Shown here: piece by piece, positions 33,773-46,796 of the stretch
How the letters are laid out: every line of letters begins with the position of its first letter
Position numbering within the stretch: position 1 is the first letter of the stretch
The notes under the pieces: model-generated
Seen by the model: only the letters and a program-made list of their open reading frames with translations
What the model was told of the DNA's origin: nothing
The model's database searches: none
From: Chelonoidis abingdonii
Taxonomy: Eukaryota > Chordata > Testudines > Testudinidae
Length of the DNA stretch: 64,000 nt
Assembly: GCF_003597395.2 (NCBI RefSeq)
Contig: NC_133777.1
Location: 12,572,401-12,636,400 of the forward strand
Direction of reading: 5' to 3'
Made by a program: the position numbers and the translations under genes

Positions 33773-36700
33773 CGTCTGACTGGACCCTCACACAGAAAGC
33801 AAGAAGGTAAAACATTCCAACCTGTTACCTTTCTCAAAGTACACACTTCACTGAACTTATACAGCATTGATTATTTATAATGAAAGCAAAACAAGTGTAT
33901 TAACACAAGAGCATGGATTACGTGATACCAAGTAAAACAGATAAAGGTAGAAATGGTTACAAGGAAATAAAAATGAAAACACATTTCTAAAAGTCTAAAA
34001 CTTAATCTAGCAAAATGCAGTCTGTTCAAGATGGTTTCTCTCACCCCCAGTCTCCTTTCCAGCTGTGATGGGTCCTGGCCAGTAAAAGACATCAGATTGC
34101 TTGGTTTCGTTGTCTCCTAAGGTAAAGGATAAAGATGGAGTCTCTCTCTGTTCTTTATATCCCCAAAAGGATTGCCTTTGTCTTACAAGTCAGAGAGACC
34201 TCCTGGGGATTCAGTCTCCAGTGTCTCTCTGTGATACAGGAGCTGTGTTAGTTCTCTGTCTCTTGGGTTTAGGATCAGGATAACCATGGCTGGTTTAGGT
34301 CAATAGCTTTGATTTCGGCTAATATGTAAATTGAGTTAAACCCACATTGGTCTAGGACAGACCTGTTTATTACATTTCCCTCAGGTAGGCTGTCTTGTCT
34401 TAAACATGTTCTAGTAACATCACACAGAGGAAATTCATAATTTCACATATAATATTAACACAAGCATTTTACGATGACATTAATAGCTAGTATGGTATTG
34501 GCTTTTATATGATACCTTACACAATACCTTTTGGATAAATACCATGACAACACAGTGTTGTATGTAGTGAGTTGGTTTGGTCAGATGAGAGACATTTACT
34601 CCTATGCCAGTGGGCATTAGTGGCTCTTAGGGCACAGTCCTCCACCCAGTTCTTTGAAAATGTATCCATACTTTACATTTTCAATTTATTTTTCAAACAT
34701 GGCAAGCTTGCCTAACATCAACCCAAAGCTGAACATTCACTGAGATTTCTTCTTATCCCACAGACAATTCCAGCTCCCTCACCCACTTTGCAGAATCTAC
34801 ACTTCCACAAGCATCTCCTGTCACTCTCACCCTTCCCTAAGAAGGAGCTGCTCCAGAAGGGGCTGCTCTTTGTGATCTGGAAACTGGTGGCTTGGTGCTA
34901 GCAGTATAAATCATTAAGAAACCAGCTATTGAAAAGAAAGAGACTTTTCACAGTCATGGGGAAGACTCTGAAAGTAGTTGAACACAAAATAAATGACCAA
35001 ACTATGAATAAATGAGACACAAGTATTTTTCCCTTAAATGCTTTCAACATGATGTGGCCTGAGAAAAGGTTAGCAGTGCCAAATGCGCTATATACATTAC
35101 AAGGGCAGGGACTGCTCAATTAGTCCAAGTACTGTATCTAAATGCCTCTTCTTCCACAAAAAATAAACTTGCCCCAAACTTCTCATACCTCCATGCCACT
35201 TTAGACAAGTACAGCCAAGCTCTCCAGCTTCCTGGGACTTTCCTGCCACATATGGCTGACCCATTGGCCTGATGTGTTGGTACAGTAACTCTTTCTCTAA
35301 TTTACCTGCTGAATTGGTCCTGACATACACACATGCTACCCGCTCCCAAATGAATGCAATAAGGTAGGAGCTCAAAGAGACACAAATGTGTGGGTATCAT
35401 TTATATACTGTATACTGGAAACTATTGGTTTGTACAAGTCGCTTTGAAGTGCCAAATATCTGAGTAAGGATTTAGGAATTTTTAATTAAGTTCATTATAG
35501 AAAATATGTTTGTGCTTAACTAGGTTAACTCCTTTGCCTTCTAAACAAACAGACTGTGTTCTCCCTACCAGCTGGAAAAGCTCAGATTTGGCAAAACAAA
35601 ATAGGCAAAATGTCAAGGTAAATCCCAAAAGAAAAGCAGACAATATTTGTTTAAAATGATAAAAAGATTTACATATGGGGTCTGAAAAATCTTGGTCGTC
35701 AGAATTTCAATTGGCTTGTTTAAAAGACCAAAACAACAGATCAATTCAGTTTCTGTCTTGAAAGTCAACGAAATTACGTTGAACTTAAGCTTGGGGGTTT
35801 GTTTCTGTTTTTCTTCTGTATGTCTAAGTTATGGCTCCATCATCATAGTGTCAGAGAGCCTCACAATCTTTGAGAATGAATCCATTAGAAGATTGCTTAA
35901 AGCCACTTCAGCCTGTGCCTGTATTCCTGGGTGTACCAGATCTTACCCTGTGTCTTTATGGTCCTGAGGGGGTAGATCTCATTTTTTCTGTTTCCTTGGG
36001 CTTTGTCTTTTTAGCCCTGTCCATTCTACAGCCTTGTCACATAGTTTGTGACATGGTTGGCTCTGAACATAGTTTGTGTTCACACCCAGTATTCTATATA
36101 CGTGGTTAATAACCATGGCAGCTAATAGTATTCTGCCCTGGCCTGCAGTCTAAACAGGCATGTGATTGTCTTCCTGTATCCAGTTTGTAACACTTGTTTT
36201 GCTGTGTGGCTTGGACTCTGTGACTGTGCCTGTAGAACTGGTTTTCCTTAGTCTGAGGCCTCTGCGTACTAGGAGATCCCAGAGCGCCTTGTCCCCACAT
36301 ACTGTTAGTGGCCCACTGTATTCATACCCTCTGGGTGCTATTAGAGAGCTGCCTGGATTTTCCCAGCATTTTTTAATAAACACATGGGTAAGTAGTTTAA
36401 GTGTGGATGTCGCATGGTTGTGTTATAAAAATTGCTGCTGTGAGTACACAACTCAATCGTGTTTTATATAATAGTCACAGGAGACCTGATGAACTGACTT
36501 GAAAATCATGGTTGTACTTATAATGTGGATGGGTCTTGAGGGTTTTGAGCAAACCTCCCACATGAGATTATCATTCTCCAAAAAAGTCCTGGACTGTCTT
36601 GAGTCAAGCTGCGATGAACTCCATTTCCTATGTGTCTTCTACTTTTCTCTTTTAAAGCTACGTTGAAACGTCAGTTTAAGATCCATTAAACTTCAGTCAG

Positions 36701-38699
36701 CTACATGTTTTTTCAGTCAGCTTGTGCTTATAAAAAGATATAAACAGTAACTATATCCATAACAATAATTAGCAGTTGTATGATATATTAGAAAATTTGC
36801 CCTAAGCATAATGGGAAAAATATTTACATGTACATATTTCCATCTAGTGCCATAACTTCTTATATTACATATGGAAATTGTGCTGGATATAGCTACTTCT
36901 AAAGACCACCAAAAAAGGGAGTGATTGTCTGTAAAGAGGGTTTATTATTCAGTGTAGTGTAGTTTATCTTATTTATACAAGATTTTAAATCACTCAAGAT
37001 AAAAAGGCTGCATTAGTGCTGTAATATGTCAAGAAAGCTTGAAGTCCTGTAACAAAATCTCTGCATGTGACTAGGATAAGCTGCATGTGGCATGTTGTAT
37101 TAAATTGTACTGAAAGAGTTTAACCTCTATTTGTACTTTAAAGGAAGGCAACCCAAAAAACAGTGACTGTATAAATATCTAATTCTAACAGAGTTCTCCC
37201 ACACTCTGCACTTCACGAAGTGATACTTTTGTAGATTTTAATGATCTGACAGTGATATTCTTGTCATTTATCAGTTTTTCCTCCTCCTTCAGCCATCTGT
37301 ATTAATGAAATATTTATACTGAGTATACTAAAAGCTTATAGGTGGAGGGGTGGGGTTCGTTATGTGGAACAACCACACAAATTCTGTTATGAAAATTATA
37401 TTAACACTGTGTCCATGATTATGGGTTCTTGGGCTCAGAATGGGACCAGAGTTTGGCATGCAACGAAGTTGGGAGAATGAGTGCAACCAATACAATCAAG
37501 CCAAGAGCACTAGTTAAAAAATGTAGAATTGTTTTCTGAAAATGTGAATGCCCCAATAACCCATATGTGGGAAAACATGACTGACATATCATGCAATTTC
37601 TTTAAATGACAACTGAATGTGATCGTGACCATAATAGTGCAGCGGGTGCACAAGATTAGAATGAACTGTTCATGAAGAGTTTGTCCAGTGTAATAGGCAC
37701 AGACATGGTTTCCATCAACATCATGAATATACCACATACTGTTTTTTTTAAAGAACACACACACTTTGGTTAGTCAACTGATGTAAAACTATCTATTTTT
37801 CCATGAATGCCAGTTTCCCCTTTTGCAGCTATTGCATATTTGGATGCATAGAGAAGTTGCCTACAAATAAATGCAAAATACCAGTGAAGAATGTTGAATT
37901 TTATTCCCTTCTCCTTCATTGTTTATCTTTTATTCTCCACAAATCTGATTCTGGTGCTAGCCATTCTTTTTACAGCAGGCATCCTTGCTGGGTGGTTAAA
38001 CAATACAAGCAACTGAATCATGATTAACTGAAGCTTTTTGATTTCTTTCTTTTTCATTTTTGTATTTGATTCCATAACTTTTGGATCTTCGCTTATGTCA
38101 GTGTTCGTGCTTTTTCAGTTTCAGTCTAAAATTTGTTCTCTAATAGTTTGATTCTTTAACTGCAATATCCCGTAGTAGACTTCTGGATTGACTTTCTTAA
38201 TTTGCAGATTTACCTTTAATTGATGGTATAAAATATTGTGCATTGGGTTATTAACCATTTGTCTTATTTTTCAATTTATTATCATTTGTTTGCTTTTTGC
38301 TTGTCTTTTTTGTGGCAGATTTCCATTTAATTTACCAGTGAAAACTCTGAAAGGAACTATAAGCTTCCCCCCGGTCGCCTTCTGAGTTTGGAAACTTCTG
38401 AAGTTAAAAAGGAGCTTATTTTGTACACTTGTATGTTTCTACAGAAGCTCTTATGAAACCCTCCTGGACAAATTTGTGATCACTTGGTCTTTGTTTCACA
38501 GAGTTCACTGAACAATTGATTTGCCAGTGCAGAAGAAATTTAATGTGAGGGCGGTTTTGCTCTATTAGACTTGACAGTGTTTGAACAAAGTTAATACTCT
38601 TGCCTAACTGGCTTTCCAGTTGATTTCTATACTCAATATTACTATGTAAAACAAAGTGGAACATTAAAAGTGGACTTGCATCATACCTGTAGAGATGTT
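33773..38699. other. Long intron stretch, nothing recognised
   Basis: 4.9 kb, mostly AT-rich. Short open frames without splice context or recognisable domains. Confidence 0.45.
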
Positions 38700-38705
38700 T
38701 TTTTT

Positions 38706-40349
38706 CTTCGAGTGCTTGCTCATGTCCATTCTGTATTAGCTGTATGTGCTCTCCACATGCACCAGTGCCGGAAGTTTTCCTCTCAGCAGTATCTGTAGGG
38801 GAACGGCTCTGGGTGCCCTCTGGAGTGGCGCTTGCATGTCACTGTATAAGGGGCGCTGCCGGCTCCCCCCATCCTCAGTTCCTTCTTGCCGCCAGTGACG
38901 GTGCTAGAATGTCTGCTGCTTTGGCTTGTGTTGTTTCGTTCTCTGTTCTTGTGAACTTTGAAATCCTGTAAAATAGTTATACATAGTTAGTAGTTTCTTA
39001 GATACCCTTAGTAGTAGTTCCCGAACACTTTGTTAGTTTCGAACGGGACTCAGCCGGGGATGGGGCATGCCCCGATCCCCAGGCTTTAAGTCCTGCAATC
39101 CACATACCAGCTGCCTAAGGTGCTTAGGTGAAGGGCACATAAGTGAAAGTGCCATATCTGCAAGTCCTTCAAACCTAGGAAGAAGAGGGAGCACAATACC
39201 CATCTAAGAGCGCTCCTAATGGAGTCAGCACTCACTCTGGCACTGGAGCAGTGCAGTGTGCAGTGCTCCCTGGTGCCATCCACGAACTAGCACCAATCTC
39301 CCTCCCTAGCACTGGGGGCACTGATTGATGGACTCAAGGTGTACCTCTCCAGTAGACTGCCACAGATCCTGATGCATGTGCCACCCTGTAAGAACTTCGG
39401 AGAGAACTGTGGAGCAGACAGACAGCAAATTGCATGGCCTCAAGGACTCTCGCATGACTCTGAAGACCCTGGGTCTCTACATCCCAGCCCTGCCGCATAA
39501 GCGGTTCAAACCCCAGCAGCCACCGGGCCAGCGGAACCAACCTCATAAATGATCCAAGAGCTACAAGCACCACCCAAGCCACCCACCTCCACCTTCTGCC
39601 CAGATGGGCTCGACCAAGAATAAGTAGGGGGCCAAACATCATTTTGAGTGTGTGTCCGAGGGCGACCTACCAGCCTATTCCCCGGATCCATCTTTCTCAG
39701 CGTTCTCCAACCGCCTTTCCCTCTTCCTCCCTGCCAGGTTGGCTATCACCTTGAACCGATGGGTCCTCAGCACAGTGGAACAGGGTTATACCCTCCAGTT
39801 CCTTTCTACCCTCCCTTCCCACCCGCCTTCCCCATCCCTCTTCAAGGACCCCTCTCACAAGAGTCTCCTCATGCAGGAGGTAAAGGGGATGCTATATCTG
39901 GGTGCAGTCGAAGAAATTCCTCTTGAGTACAAGAACAAGGGGTTCTATTCCAGGTACTTTTTAATTCCAGGGTGTCACAGGACTGGGAATAGACTATTGT
40001 TGCAGGGGCCAGATCCTGAGCCTGGCATGGAGGACCATGTAAGTGCACGCTGCCATGTGACCCAGGAGCCAGACAGACCCTGACTGTAGTCAGAGGGAAC
40101 ACGGAGACTTACGTGATGAGGTTTGTCAATGTGTGGACCCTTTCCAGCAGCAGGAATGCCCTGGCGCAGGTTGAGCTCAGGGTGGGGGGAGCCGACGGCA
40201 CCCCTTATACTGCATCATGCAGGCAACATTCCAGAGGGTGCCAAAGCCATTCCCTTATGGATACTGCTGAGGGAGAAACTTCCCTCTCTGGTTCATGTGG
40301 CGAGCACATACACCTAATATGTAATGGATGTGAGCAGCACATCTTGAAG
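38706..40349 (+). mobile_element. DIRS retroelement, internally deleted copy 1
   Basis: Left terminal repeat 38706-38870 (CTTCGAGTGCTTGCTCATG...GGCTCCCCCC) is present in inverted form at 40184-40349, the inverted-repeat arrangement of DIRS elements. The interior keeps a degraded gag-like leader and the N-terminal part of the reverse transcriptase (39652-39975). The rest of RT, RNase H and the tyrosine recombinase are missing. About 39976-40183 does not match DIRS coding sequence that I recognise and may be deletion-junction or foreign DNA. Confidence 0.75.
39652..39975 (+). pseudogene. DIRS reverse transcriptase, N-terminal fragment
   Basis: The open stretch carries N-R-W-V-L-S-T-V-E-Q-G-Y-T-L-Q-F and K-G-M-L-Y-L-G-A-V-E-E-I-P followed by G-F-Y-S-R-Y-F-L-I-P. 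In DIRS reverse transcriptases this block precedes the K-K-.-G and L-D-L-R motifs. The frame leaves the family right after F-L-I-P, before any catalytic aspartates, so it cannot encode an active enzyme. Confidence 0.75.
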
Positions 40350-40503
40350 AGCACCAGTTACAGAAAAGATAACTGTCTTTTTTTCAGATTAAAATCTAAT
40401 AATTTTAATTTAGTAGGGTTTATGTTTTCTTCTATTGGGATACATCTGTAATAGTGCTTCAGTGTATTGACTAGTACTGTTCCATATTAAGATATTAGAT
40501 TTT

Positions 40504-40680
40504 GGTGGGAGGGATAGCTCAATTGTTTGAGCATTGGCTTGCTAAACCCAGGATTGTGAGTTCAGTCTTTGAGGGGGCCATTTAGGGATCTGGGGCAAAA
40601 TCAGTACTTGCTCCTGCTAGTGAAGGAAGGGGGCTGGGCTCAATGACCTTTTAAGGTCCCTTCTAGTTCTAGGAGATAGG
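40504..40680 (+). mobile_element. Tortoise Pol III SINE (tRNA-Lys-derived)
   Basis: GGGAGGGATAGCTCAATTGTTTGAGC carries a tRNA A box (about 40515-40532) and GTGAGTTCAGTCTTTGAG the B-box region (about 40556-40573). It continues GGGGGCCATTTAGGGATCTGGGGC and ends with the CR1-like tail AAGGTCCCTTCTAGTTCTAGG. I recognise it as the cryptodiran turtle SINE. It is followed by an ATTT simple repeat (about 40687-40707). Confidence 0.85.
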
Positions 40681-41044
40681 ATATCTTTATTTATTTATTT
40701 ATTTACTTGTGTATTATGTTTTAGAGGCAAAAAAGCAGTGTGCATTTCATAGTGAGATTTGTTACTTGCTCATTATTCTACTGTTGTTTTTAGGAGAAAT
40801 ACCCATTTTCTCAAACCAGTTTTCTTCCCTTTTTATATTTATAGCAAAATATACCAGCTTTCAAATCACAGTCTTACTATATGCAAATTGCACACATCAG
40901 TCTGACATTTTAACCCAGCTCAGTTTTTACATATTTAAAATTTTTGCATGTGAGGCATTTAGAGAGTATTTGCAGACATTGTGCATTTGTTTGCATGCTT
41001 TTAAAATATACTGTATTTTTCAAATATGATGCAAAATTATCCTA

Positions 41045-41292
41045 TGTCTTGAGCAAGGGATTGGTAGTCAGGATTCCTGGGTTCTTCTGCTTGCTCTCCC
41101 AGTGATTTGTGTGACACCTAAGGCAAGCCACTTAATCCTTCTGTACTTCACTTTTGCCACCTGTACTCTTAACACCTAGGTCACAAGGACATTGTGAGGC
41201 TTAATGTAATGCTGGTAAAGCACAGTTAATGTAATGCAGGTAAAGCATTTTGAATCATTATATAAAAGTGCTACATGAGTGCTGAGTATTTT
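41045..41292 (+). mobile_element. MIR-like SINE next to exon 41346
   Basis: Order GGATTCCTGGGTTCTTCTGC (B-box-like), GGCAAGCCACTTAATCCTTCTGTACTTCACTTTTGCCACCTGT, CATTGTGAGGCTTAATG and tail TATAAAAGTGCTACATGAG. A 24-bp unit (TTAATGTAATGC-GGTAAAGCA) is tandemly duplicated near 41199-41246. It ends about 55 bp before the exon. Confidence 0.65.
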
Positions 41293-41345
41293 TATTATCC
41301 AGTATTTTATTTGAGCAATTGTTTTTCTCATTTATTTTGTTACAG

Positions 41346-41427
41346 CTGGTCCAAAAAAACAAAAGAATGGAAGTTTCAAAAGACCAGGCAGACTTGGCTT
41401 CTTTTGCACATGTATGAGAAAGAGAAG
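41346..41427 (+). CDS. C7orf50: C7orf50 orthologue, WKF-motif exon
   Basis: An 82-bp exon between a TTTTGTTACAG acceptor and a GTTTGT donor. One base completes the split serine codon, then 27 codons follow. The peptide contains the family signature [17 protein letters not shown], nearly identical to human C7orf50 at the same place, and the W-K-F triplet names the Pfam WKF domain. The exon ends in phase 0, matching the in-frame start of the exon at 46797. The reading frame happens to stay open past the donor into the intron, so a naive gene call would run too far; the donor and homology fix the true end. A MIR-like SINE ends only about 55 bp upstream, so the branch point must lie in a very short unique stretch. 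Confidence 0.93.
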
Positions 41428-43073
41428 GTTTGTATTAAGATTACTTTTTATTTGGTGAAATACTATCTTGGAGCAATTAGTTATAAATTAGTTAACCAAA
41501 TGTTACTATGGTATCCCAACACATTTGTCATTTTTGATTTAATCTGGACAAGGAGTCAGTGTATACATTTGATTCTAAAATCAGCAATGTTTAATGTAGC
41601 CTTTCAGAACAATTGGCAATACATGTTTGCCAGTCTCTGCTTTAAATCGTTTGTAGTTAATGCAGCAAGACTTAGAAGAAAGGTCATAATAGACCATAGG
41701 TGGTTTGGAATGACCTTTCTCCTGTGTATACTAGATTGTTATAATTAATGTACAAAAGTGTTATTGCATTTTAAATACAAATGAATGATAAATTTAGGCC
41801 ATATTTCAACTGTATTGGTTAATCTGAACTTCTGAATGTGGAACCCAGTACTAATATCATAGATACTCACATTTTAGGAGGCCGAAGCTATTGCAGATCC
41901 TTTCAGGCTCTGACTCAGATGTGAAACCACGTTAGCAGGCTGATAATATGGTTTCTCACTCAGTACAATGTACATGGGACCTTAGACTGATTATAAGAGA
42001 CTTGACAGTGCATCTATGTTAAAAATCAATGGCTAGGCTTGCACCAGTGGTAGAATCCAGCAATTTAATAACTTTTGAAAACAAGAGATTTAATTTCCAG
42101 TTAGCCTCTGGTTATGGTGGCATTGAGGGACTGTTTCAGACTATTCCACTTTGTTGCATAATAGAACAAACCACCTTGCCAATCAGTCGTGGGTTGTTCA
42201 TTTGTTCTTTTAGTTGACATAGAATCAATTTTTGCCCATTGTCTGGATGTGTCCATACAGTTAAAGATTTTTTGATAAGCTTATTTTATTCACAATTAAA
42301 ATAGCTGTTGGCCTTTTTGATGCAGATTTCAAGCGAGCTACCAACTTAAAGTGTTACCTTGATGAGAAGAAAGATTAAAAAAAAATAGTAAAATCAGTGT
42401 TTTATTTAGGCAAAAATGTTCACAAAGCATTTGTACAATTTTACTGGCATAACTATATTTAGGAAGTGACAAAATAAAAGTTTAACTGCAGGTATGGGGA
42501 ATAATTTACTTAGTATTTTAGATTTGTTTCTCCTTTAAAACCATCCTTAACATCCTACCAAACACAACATATTTTCTCTACAGCTGTCTAGGAGCTATTT
42601 CAGAGCCAAAATGATGTCCTTGCTTTTACACCTGTTTGTCTTTGGGTTTCTTTCTTTTCACATTGAAGATACTATTAACCAATTTATGTCAAATAGCATG
42701 TTTTCATTAGATTTGAGTATTAATACATAGCTTAATTCTGTATTTCTCAACACTGAAGTAGAAATGTTTCCTATTTTGGTATCCTCTTTAATCCATTGAG
42801 ATTATTATGAGTTATTTATGCTAGCATATTTTAAACTGTCTATTACTGGTAAGGTCAGATTGAAAATGGTCTTTTAATAAGATGCTTCCACTGATTTCTA
42901 TGAGTTTGAAAGAGGAACAACTCAAGTACGTAAAGTTAAGCACATACGTAAGTACTTCTCTGAATCAGGCCCTTAGTAAGGGTGACCACTTTGGTGAATA
43001 TATTTTTCTACCTAAATTCTCCTCCCTCTTCTTTAGCCAACACAATCTACAGAGTTCAGTCATGAATAAAGTA
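41428..43073. other. Intron, nothing securely recognised
   Basis: AT-rich. 42880-42978 (TTTCTATGAG...AAGTTAAGCACATACGTAAGTACTTCTCTGAATCAGGCCC) looks like half of a common palindromic repeat. Confidence 0.4.
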
Positions 43074-43630
43074 CACCGCTACCCCGATATAATGCAGTTG
43101 TGGGGAGCCAAAAATACCTACCGCGTTATAAGTGAAATGCTGTTATATTGGGTAGCGGTGGCAGGGCTGCAGCGGTGATTTAAAGAGCCCAGGGCTTCGG
43201 CTGCAGAGAGCCCCAGGCCCTTTAAATCGCTGGCAGAGCCCGCTGATGCAGCCCCTGGGTAACGGCGGCAGGGCTTCAGTGGTGATTTAAAGGGCCTGGG
43301 GCTCCCTGCAGCTGCCCATGGCCCTTTAAATCACCAGCGAGCCCTGCTGCCGCAGCTCCAGGGTAGCAGTGGGGATCCAGCAGTGACTTAAAGAGCTCCA
43401 GACTCCGGCAGCTGTGGGGATCTTGGACCCTTTAAAGCGCTGCCCGAACCCCGCTGCTGGAGCCCCTGGGTAGTGGCAGCAGGGCTCCAGCGATAATTTA
43501 AAGGCCCTGGGCTCCCCGCAGCAGCCGGAGTCCTGGACCCTTTAAAGCACTGCCAGAGCCCTGCTGCTACCACGCTGCTACATATGCGAACCCATGTTAT
43601 ATCAGGTTGCGTTATAGCAGGCTAGTGGTG
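43074..43630. mobile_element. TA-flanked TIR element with four tandem internal units
   Basis: Terminus CACCGCTACCCCGATATAAT is inverted at the right as TTATAGCAGGCTAGTGGTG, and TA flanks both ends (43072-43073, 43631-43632). Between them, units beginning GGGTAGCGGTGGCAGGGCT-like start at 43150, 43257, 43361 and 43468 (spacing 107, 104, 107). Each unit contains a mirrored GATTTAAAGGGCC / GGCCCTTTAAATC pair. No transposase is present. Confidence 0.8.
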
Positions 43631-43632
43631 TA

Positions 43633-46600
43633 TAAAAGAAAGCACTTTTTCTGTTCCTTCCCAAGTTCCATCTTCAGCTTCTGGTGGTGCCCAGTTAATA
43701 ACTGAAGGTCCTGCAGCAGGACAAATTGGGATTCAGAGAGGAAGATGTGCTTGCTTCTGTCTATAAAATCAGTTAGGGCTGACTCTGAAAAATCCAGATG
43801 GTGGGTGACTGGTGTCAGAGGTCTGGTTGAACACCCCCTCTTAGCAGCTCCCTGGACTCTTGTGAGGGGATCCAGCCTGCTGGATCCAGTGTATTTTAAG
43901 ACTCTGGAGTCTCAACAGATACCAGGCATAGCCCCAGTCTTGGAGCTGCTGGGCACATTCTTGGAGTTGAGACCGTCTGTCCAGCAATCCAGCCTGAGAG
44001 CTGAGATCTCTGCAGTCAAATTGCCTTTCCCCTGTTACCAGGTCTGACTCCATGTGTAGTTTAAACCTGGTCTTTTCCAGAACTCCACTCAAAGGTGTGA
44101 GCCTTCTGGTTTACATTCTTTGCAGGGGCCCATGGCATGTGTACATGCTGAACACCTTCACAGCTATATAGTACTGTTGAACACTCAAGAGTTGATAATA
44201 TTTGATTTGCTTCTAGATAGATATTTCCATTTAAAATGTTTAGCTCCTACATACCTAAATTGCACTGTTGGACTGTACATATTCAATTGATTTATTTCTT
44301 GTGACATCAACAGCCAGCTGGAATGTTGCCTCAGGCCTAATTCAGATTACATCAGGAAAATCATCATTAAAATAAATGGTTCTGCAAAAGTTATTCTCAC
44401 TTATTAATAGTGATTATTTGAATTGTGTATAACAAACTCCCTGTCCTATGGAGCCATGGCATCATTTTGTTGAAGAGAAATAATTTTTCAACAAGAAGCT
44501 CTTAAATATTGTTTTGGTGACAATCTAAACTCCGAGGAAGATGTGATATTTGCCCTATTTATTGATTGATTTTTGCTGCCAAGCCCAGTTGGAGTGCTTA
44601 TGCATTCCTGTGGAACTAACTGTGGACACCACAAGTCTACAAGCAGCAACCATTCTCCAGATAAGGCTAGAGCCAAGGAAACTGTTTGGAAGAGAGGAAA
44701 TGAAACAAAAGCCAAGATAAATGGCAGTGGAAATGACAGACAAAACCATAAACCCATTAAGTTTGTCTACCGCTATTGCATATTCAGTGGAGGGAAAAAT
44801 ACAGAGAATACTCTCTGGTTAACATGGTTCTTATTTGGGATAAATTATATAGCAAGATTAAAGAAATATTTCAAAGGTTTTTGTTCGCCTTCCTTTGAGG
44901 CTGAAAACTAAATGCTTTATAGCCATAAGAACAAAGCAGCCACATGATTCTCTCCCTACATACAATTTCTAAGTTTAGCATAGACTACTAATTGCCCCTT
45001 TAAGCCCTATGCTTAAATTATATAGTGATAGATATAATTATACATGATGAGGTCTGACTGCACAAATAAAGTCTGGTAAAAAGAAGGGTAAATTATGTAT
45101 GGATGTTTTGGCTAAAGTACAGAGTACACAGAGGCTGTTGAGTTCAAACATTCACTATAGAGAGAATTATTTGCATTAAAGGAATATTATCAACCTAAAC
45201 CTCATATTTGTGTCTTATCTTTTTTGTCTGCTGTTGTTACAAATTTACTGTAATTGAAACAGATTAGAAAACAAGAAGATTTCATTTTTTCAGTATATTT
45301 ACTTTATGCATTTGACAGCACTTTGTGTGTAGTTAGTTTCATCACTACGCCTCTGGTTAATTTCCTTTTCATGTGGGTAGGTTTTTAACAAGAGTGTTGT
45401 AGCTGAAGACTGATAGTTGGCTTCCCTACTGGATAAATTATAAGTCTGAATATAGACTTTGCTTTTGGTTTAGTGCTTTGTATTCTTCATTTACTGTGAC
45501 ATTGTTGGAGTCTGATTTCCTCAGTGTACTGCAAGCGATCAAACTTTCAGTCAGTGAAGTTACCGGGCTCAGTGATAGTGCAGAAATAACTTATAAAGTT
45601 CATTATCTGTTAAAATTCTTTCTTCTGTAAAATCGTATTTCTCAGGTAGAATAAAAGCATACAGTCCTCTGTTAAGTAAGGCCTTGATCCTTCAAACTCC
45701 TGTGCATGTGCTTCACTTTACACATATTGAGAAGTCCTCTGTAAAATTGAATGTGCATAAATGTTTGCAGAACGGATCATTTTAGCTTCTTCTGAATCAC
45801 AAGGAAAATATTTTATTAGTAACAGAGATTGCTGTCGTAGAAATTGTATATACATTTAAGAAATGCTTCATAGAAAATCACGTTATGTGATGTTCTTGAA
45901 AATACATTACTTTATGGTTAAAAATGTGGAATAAACCAATGTCTAAAATATCTTTATTGGATTATCAGTAATGTAAATACAACTTATTGATTATAACAGC
46001 ATTATATCCTAGCTGATGAAGCTAAAATGTAACCTATTACTAACTAACTAATGAGAAGGCAATAGAGAAGAGAAAAAACAGATGGGGTGCTTGGAGACGG
46101 TGATGCTGTTTCCATTAGGCATGTTTTAGTTAAATGATTCTATCAGAATCTGATTCACTGTGATCTAAAAATGGTTTCCAAATGTCTGAATTTATCTGTT
46201 GTTTTTCAAAGTAAATGTTAGCCCCTCGTATGATGGTTCTGTCAACGTCACAATCTATTGTTTGACAGTGAGTGGTATCTCTTCCCAGCAGCTCAGATAA
46301 TTTTGGGCGTTGAGGGTGGAAAGTTGCTATTATTAGGCGTATTCTGAGCTGTTTGGCCAAGTGCTTTCCTCAGATACGTACGTACAACTCTCACTGAATT
46401 CAGTAGAACTTGCACAGATATATCCAAGGGTAGTATTTGGGCCACTGTTTTCTCCTTCAACAGCTTGTATAGGGTTGAGATGTTGGTCAGTAAGTGGAGG
46501 GATGTACTAACAGGTATTTCAGCTTTTGTTGTGATTGCATTTTGCTTTGAATTTTATCCTGAAATCTAAGCAAAGAGCAAATATGTAATGATTGTCTTCC

Positions 46601-46796
46601 ACAATGATTAGCACAATGCCAATAAATATCTCCATTTGAGTTGAGAATTGCTTGCATCTAATAACCATGTGTTCCTGATAGTTGTCTTACTCAGCCTGGT
46701 ATATATTCAGCCTGGTGCCATCACATGACTTTAATTGTCAGCTGAGATTTTCTCCCATCACGTAACTTACATTGTCAATTATCTCTCTTCTTAAAG
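43633..46796. other. Last intron, nothing recognised
   Basis: AT-rich with short frames on both strands. One minus-strand stretch at 46130-46360 (T-H-C-Q-T-I-D-C-D-V-D-R) reads protein-like, but I could not place it in a family. Confidence 0.4.

Noticed and set aside
32729..33880. Several overlapping GC-rich open frames of 90-142 codons
   Set aside because: They occur in many phases on both strands at once, are proline/alanine-rich from base composition, and overlap non-coding DNA elements.
41275..41748. A continuous 157-codon frame
   Set aside because: Only 41346-41427 is exon; the rest is SINE-derived or intron sequence read through by chance. The donor at 41428 and protein homology end the exon.
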